64,000 nt of DNA, taken from positions 1 to 64,000 of the forward strand of contig CACBAO010000007.1 of NCBI GenBank assembly GCA_902537235.1, written 5' to 3'. A program made the position numbers and the translations under genes. Under the pieces are notes generated by a model that saw only the letters and a program-made list of their open reading frames with translations, had not been told where the DNA came from and searched no databases. Source of the stretch: an uncultured Alphaproteobacteria bacterium (lineage in GTDB: Bacteria; Pseudomonadota; Alphaproteobacteria; Rhodobacterales; Rhodobacteraceae). Shown here one piece after another: positions 62,993-64,000 of this stretch. The number at the start of each line of letters is the position of its first letter. Positions within the stretch are counted from its first letter, which is position 1.

Positions 62993-63557
62993 TGTATTTA
63001 ATGATGCTGTCTTACATGCCGAAACTCGGTTAAAAGGAATAGTACAAAATAGATTGTTCCACATCGCTGAGGGAGCCGCAAAGCACTACAGTCTAAAGGT
63101 TAATCCAGAAGCTGATGTGAACTGGGTTGAATTAATAAAAGAGGCTGAGACAAACTCTGACAAGTTTGAAATCCTAAAATTATATTATAGCCGAACTCGT
63201 AGGATGGGTTTGGAACCTGAACCGATTGTCTCTACCTGGATTTGTGATTACCTCGATGGAATAATTAAAGAACCGACCAGAAAACAAGGTGCCCCAAAAA
63301 AATGGGGAGGAAGGGATTTTCTAATTTGGAACTTAATTGAAGTTATTGCACAAAAATTTTCACTAAATATTTCTCGAAATGAGGCAAGCTTAAGGGAAAG
63401 TGCTTGTGATGCGGTAAGTATGGCTGTCATTAATGTTAATAAAACATTAAAGAGTACTGAGCTAATAAAACCAACATCCTATAATGAACTACGACAATTG
63501 CATGCTAGAGAGAAAAAGAAGTTTGTTTTAGAACTGCAATCAGTTTCTAAACTGTAG
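62985..63557 (+). CDS. Hypothetical protein of the integrated element, 190 aa
   Basis: ATG at 62985, overlapping the integrase by 8 bp. Contains ADVNWVELIKEAETNS and TRKQGAPKKWGGRDFLIW, without transmembrane segments. I do not recognise a family. The mid-helical and basic composition is common in phage-like accessory proteins. Tight coupling with the integrase suggests an element-borne accessory. Confidence 0.75.
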   Translation: MVSVFNDAVLHAETRLKGIVQNRLFHIAEGAAKHYSLKVNPEADVNWVELIKEAETNSDKFEILKLYYSRTRRMGLEPEPIVSTWICDYLDGIIKEPTRKQGAPKKWGGRDFLIWNLIEVIAQKFSLNISRNEASLRESACDAVSMAVINVNKTLKSTELIKPTSYNELRQLHAREKKKFVLELQSVSKL

Positions 63558-63604
63558 GAATTTTTATTGTTAAGATTTAATCGTTAAATTACTCTTGAAT
63601 TGTT

Positions 63605-64000
63605 ATGGTTACACGGTTCAATAGAAGAGGTCACTACAGAACGAATGCGAGTGGTACACGCTCGTATGTAAGAACCCATGAAGTTGAGAAAGAATATTTT
63701 TCAACAAAGGACTCGAGTGGCCAGCTTCTTATAAATGGCAAAGCGAGATTGCGAGAGACCAGATGTAGGTACTGTTATAATAAGGTCTACCATGCAGCTT
63801 TGTCATCTACAAAGCACGTTTATTTTAATAATGATACAGAGCCCCTAATTAAGCATGTTTGCCTTAAGCCCCAAGAACGAAAGATAGAGCGTGATGGCTC
63901 TCTCAGAAAGCCCAAGAAGTTTCTTTCTGACGCTGAAATTGCCGCTCAGGAGGCGCGACTTAAAAATGAAAACGAAAATGCAGATAAGAAAAGTAATAAA
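63605..64000 (+). CDS. Hypothetical zinc-finger-like protein, partial at right edge
   Basis: ATG at 63605 opens a 132-codon frame without stop to the window end. N-terminal NRRGHYRTNASGTRSYVRTHE and a TRCRYCYNKVYHA CxxC pair followed later by HVC suggest a small zinc-binding module. The C-terminal part is lysine/glutamate-rich and probably coiled. Transcribed with the preceding gene. No family recognised. Confidence 0.7.
   Translation, partial: MVTRFNRRGHYRTNASGTRSYVRTHEVEKEYFSTKDSSGQLLINGKARLRETRCRYCYNKVYHAALSSTKHVYFNNDTEPLIKHVCLKPQERKIERDGSLRKPKKFLSDAEIAAQEARLKNENENADKKSNK

Noticed and set aside
1-64000. CRISPR array
   Set aside because: No regularly spaced direct repeats of 24-40 bp were seen, and there are no cas genes.

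Overview
The window looks like a piece of an AT-rich marine alphaproteobacterial chromosome. The reasons are the low G+C, an alphaproteobacterial gene set (two DUF1289 proteins, a class III cyclase fused to TPRs, a Zur/ZnuA/COG0523 zinc cluster), and genes typical of ocean heterotrophs: an MttB-family operon, a DddQ-type DMSP lyase and a LinB-like haloalkane dehalogenase. No rRNA, tRNA or CRISPR array was seen.

Layout. 1-2.3 kb: the start of typA (minus strand, cut by the window edge) and a membrane-bound adenylate cyclase/TPR protein. 2.3-10 kb: a seven-gene minus-strand catabolic operon (DapA-like lyase/aldolase, aldehyde dehydrogenase, MttB-family protein, two SDRs, FAD amine oxidase, aldo-keto reductase), with coupled ATGA junctions at two points; a transporter-like remnant and a 52-aa membrane protein lie upstream. 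10.6-17.4 kb: mixed amino-acid and general metabolism (HSL esterase, class III aminotransferase, threonine aldolase, GFA protein, nuclease with a sunset domain, AruI-like ThDP decarboxylase). 17.5-22.3 kb: a zinc-homeostasis locus, znuA divergent from zur-(102-aa protein)-cobW-WD40, with two palindromic Zur-box-like sites in the shared promoter. ZnuA and the CobW GTPase share an inserted domain. 22.4-33.4 kb: transport and metabolic genes including deoD, dddQ, a LinB-like dehalogenase, a PhnZ-like HD protein, a racemase homologue without catalytic cysteines, a rhomboid protease and a Nudix hydrolase.

33.8-61.4 kb is a surface-polysaccharide locus: wlbABC (UDP-2,3-diamino-uronic acid synthesis), an epimerase, DegT aminotransferases, an AsnB-type amidotransferase, an MBL-Rieske fusion, rmlA/rmlB without rmlC/rmlD, WbqC, glycosyltransferase, sulfotransferase, the SxtJ/DUF5989/carbamoyltransferase/SGNH cassette and a TylF methyltransferase. 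The genes predict a highly decorated glycan (amidated, carbamoylated, acylated, possibly sulfated and O-methylated). The locus is mosaic and decaying: I could read remnants of an ABC flippase, two glycosyltransferases, a duplicated polysaccharide deacetylase and probably a DegT aminotransferase between intact genes. No intact flippase or polymerase is present here.

61.4-64 kb: a P4-type tyrosine integrase with short tandem repeats around its 5' end, followed by unknown genes, marks the edge of a probable integrated element that continues beyond the window.
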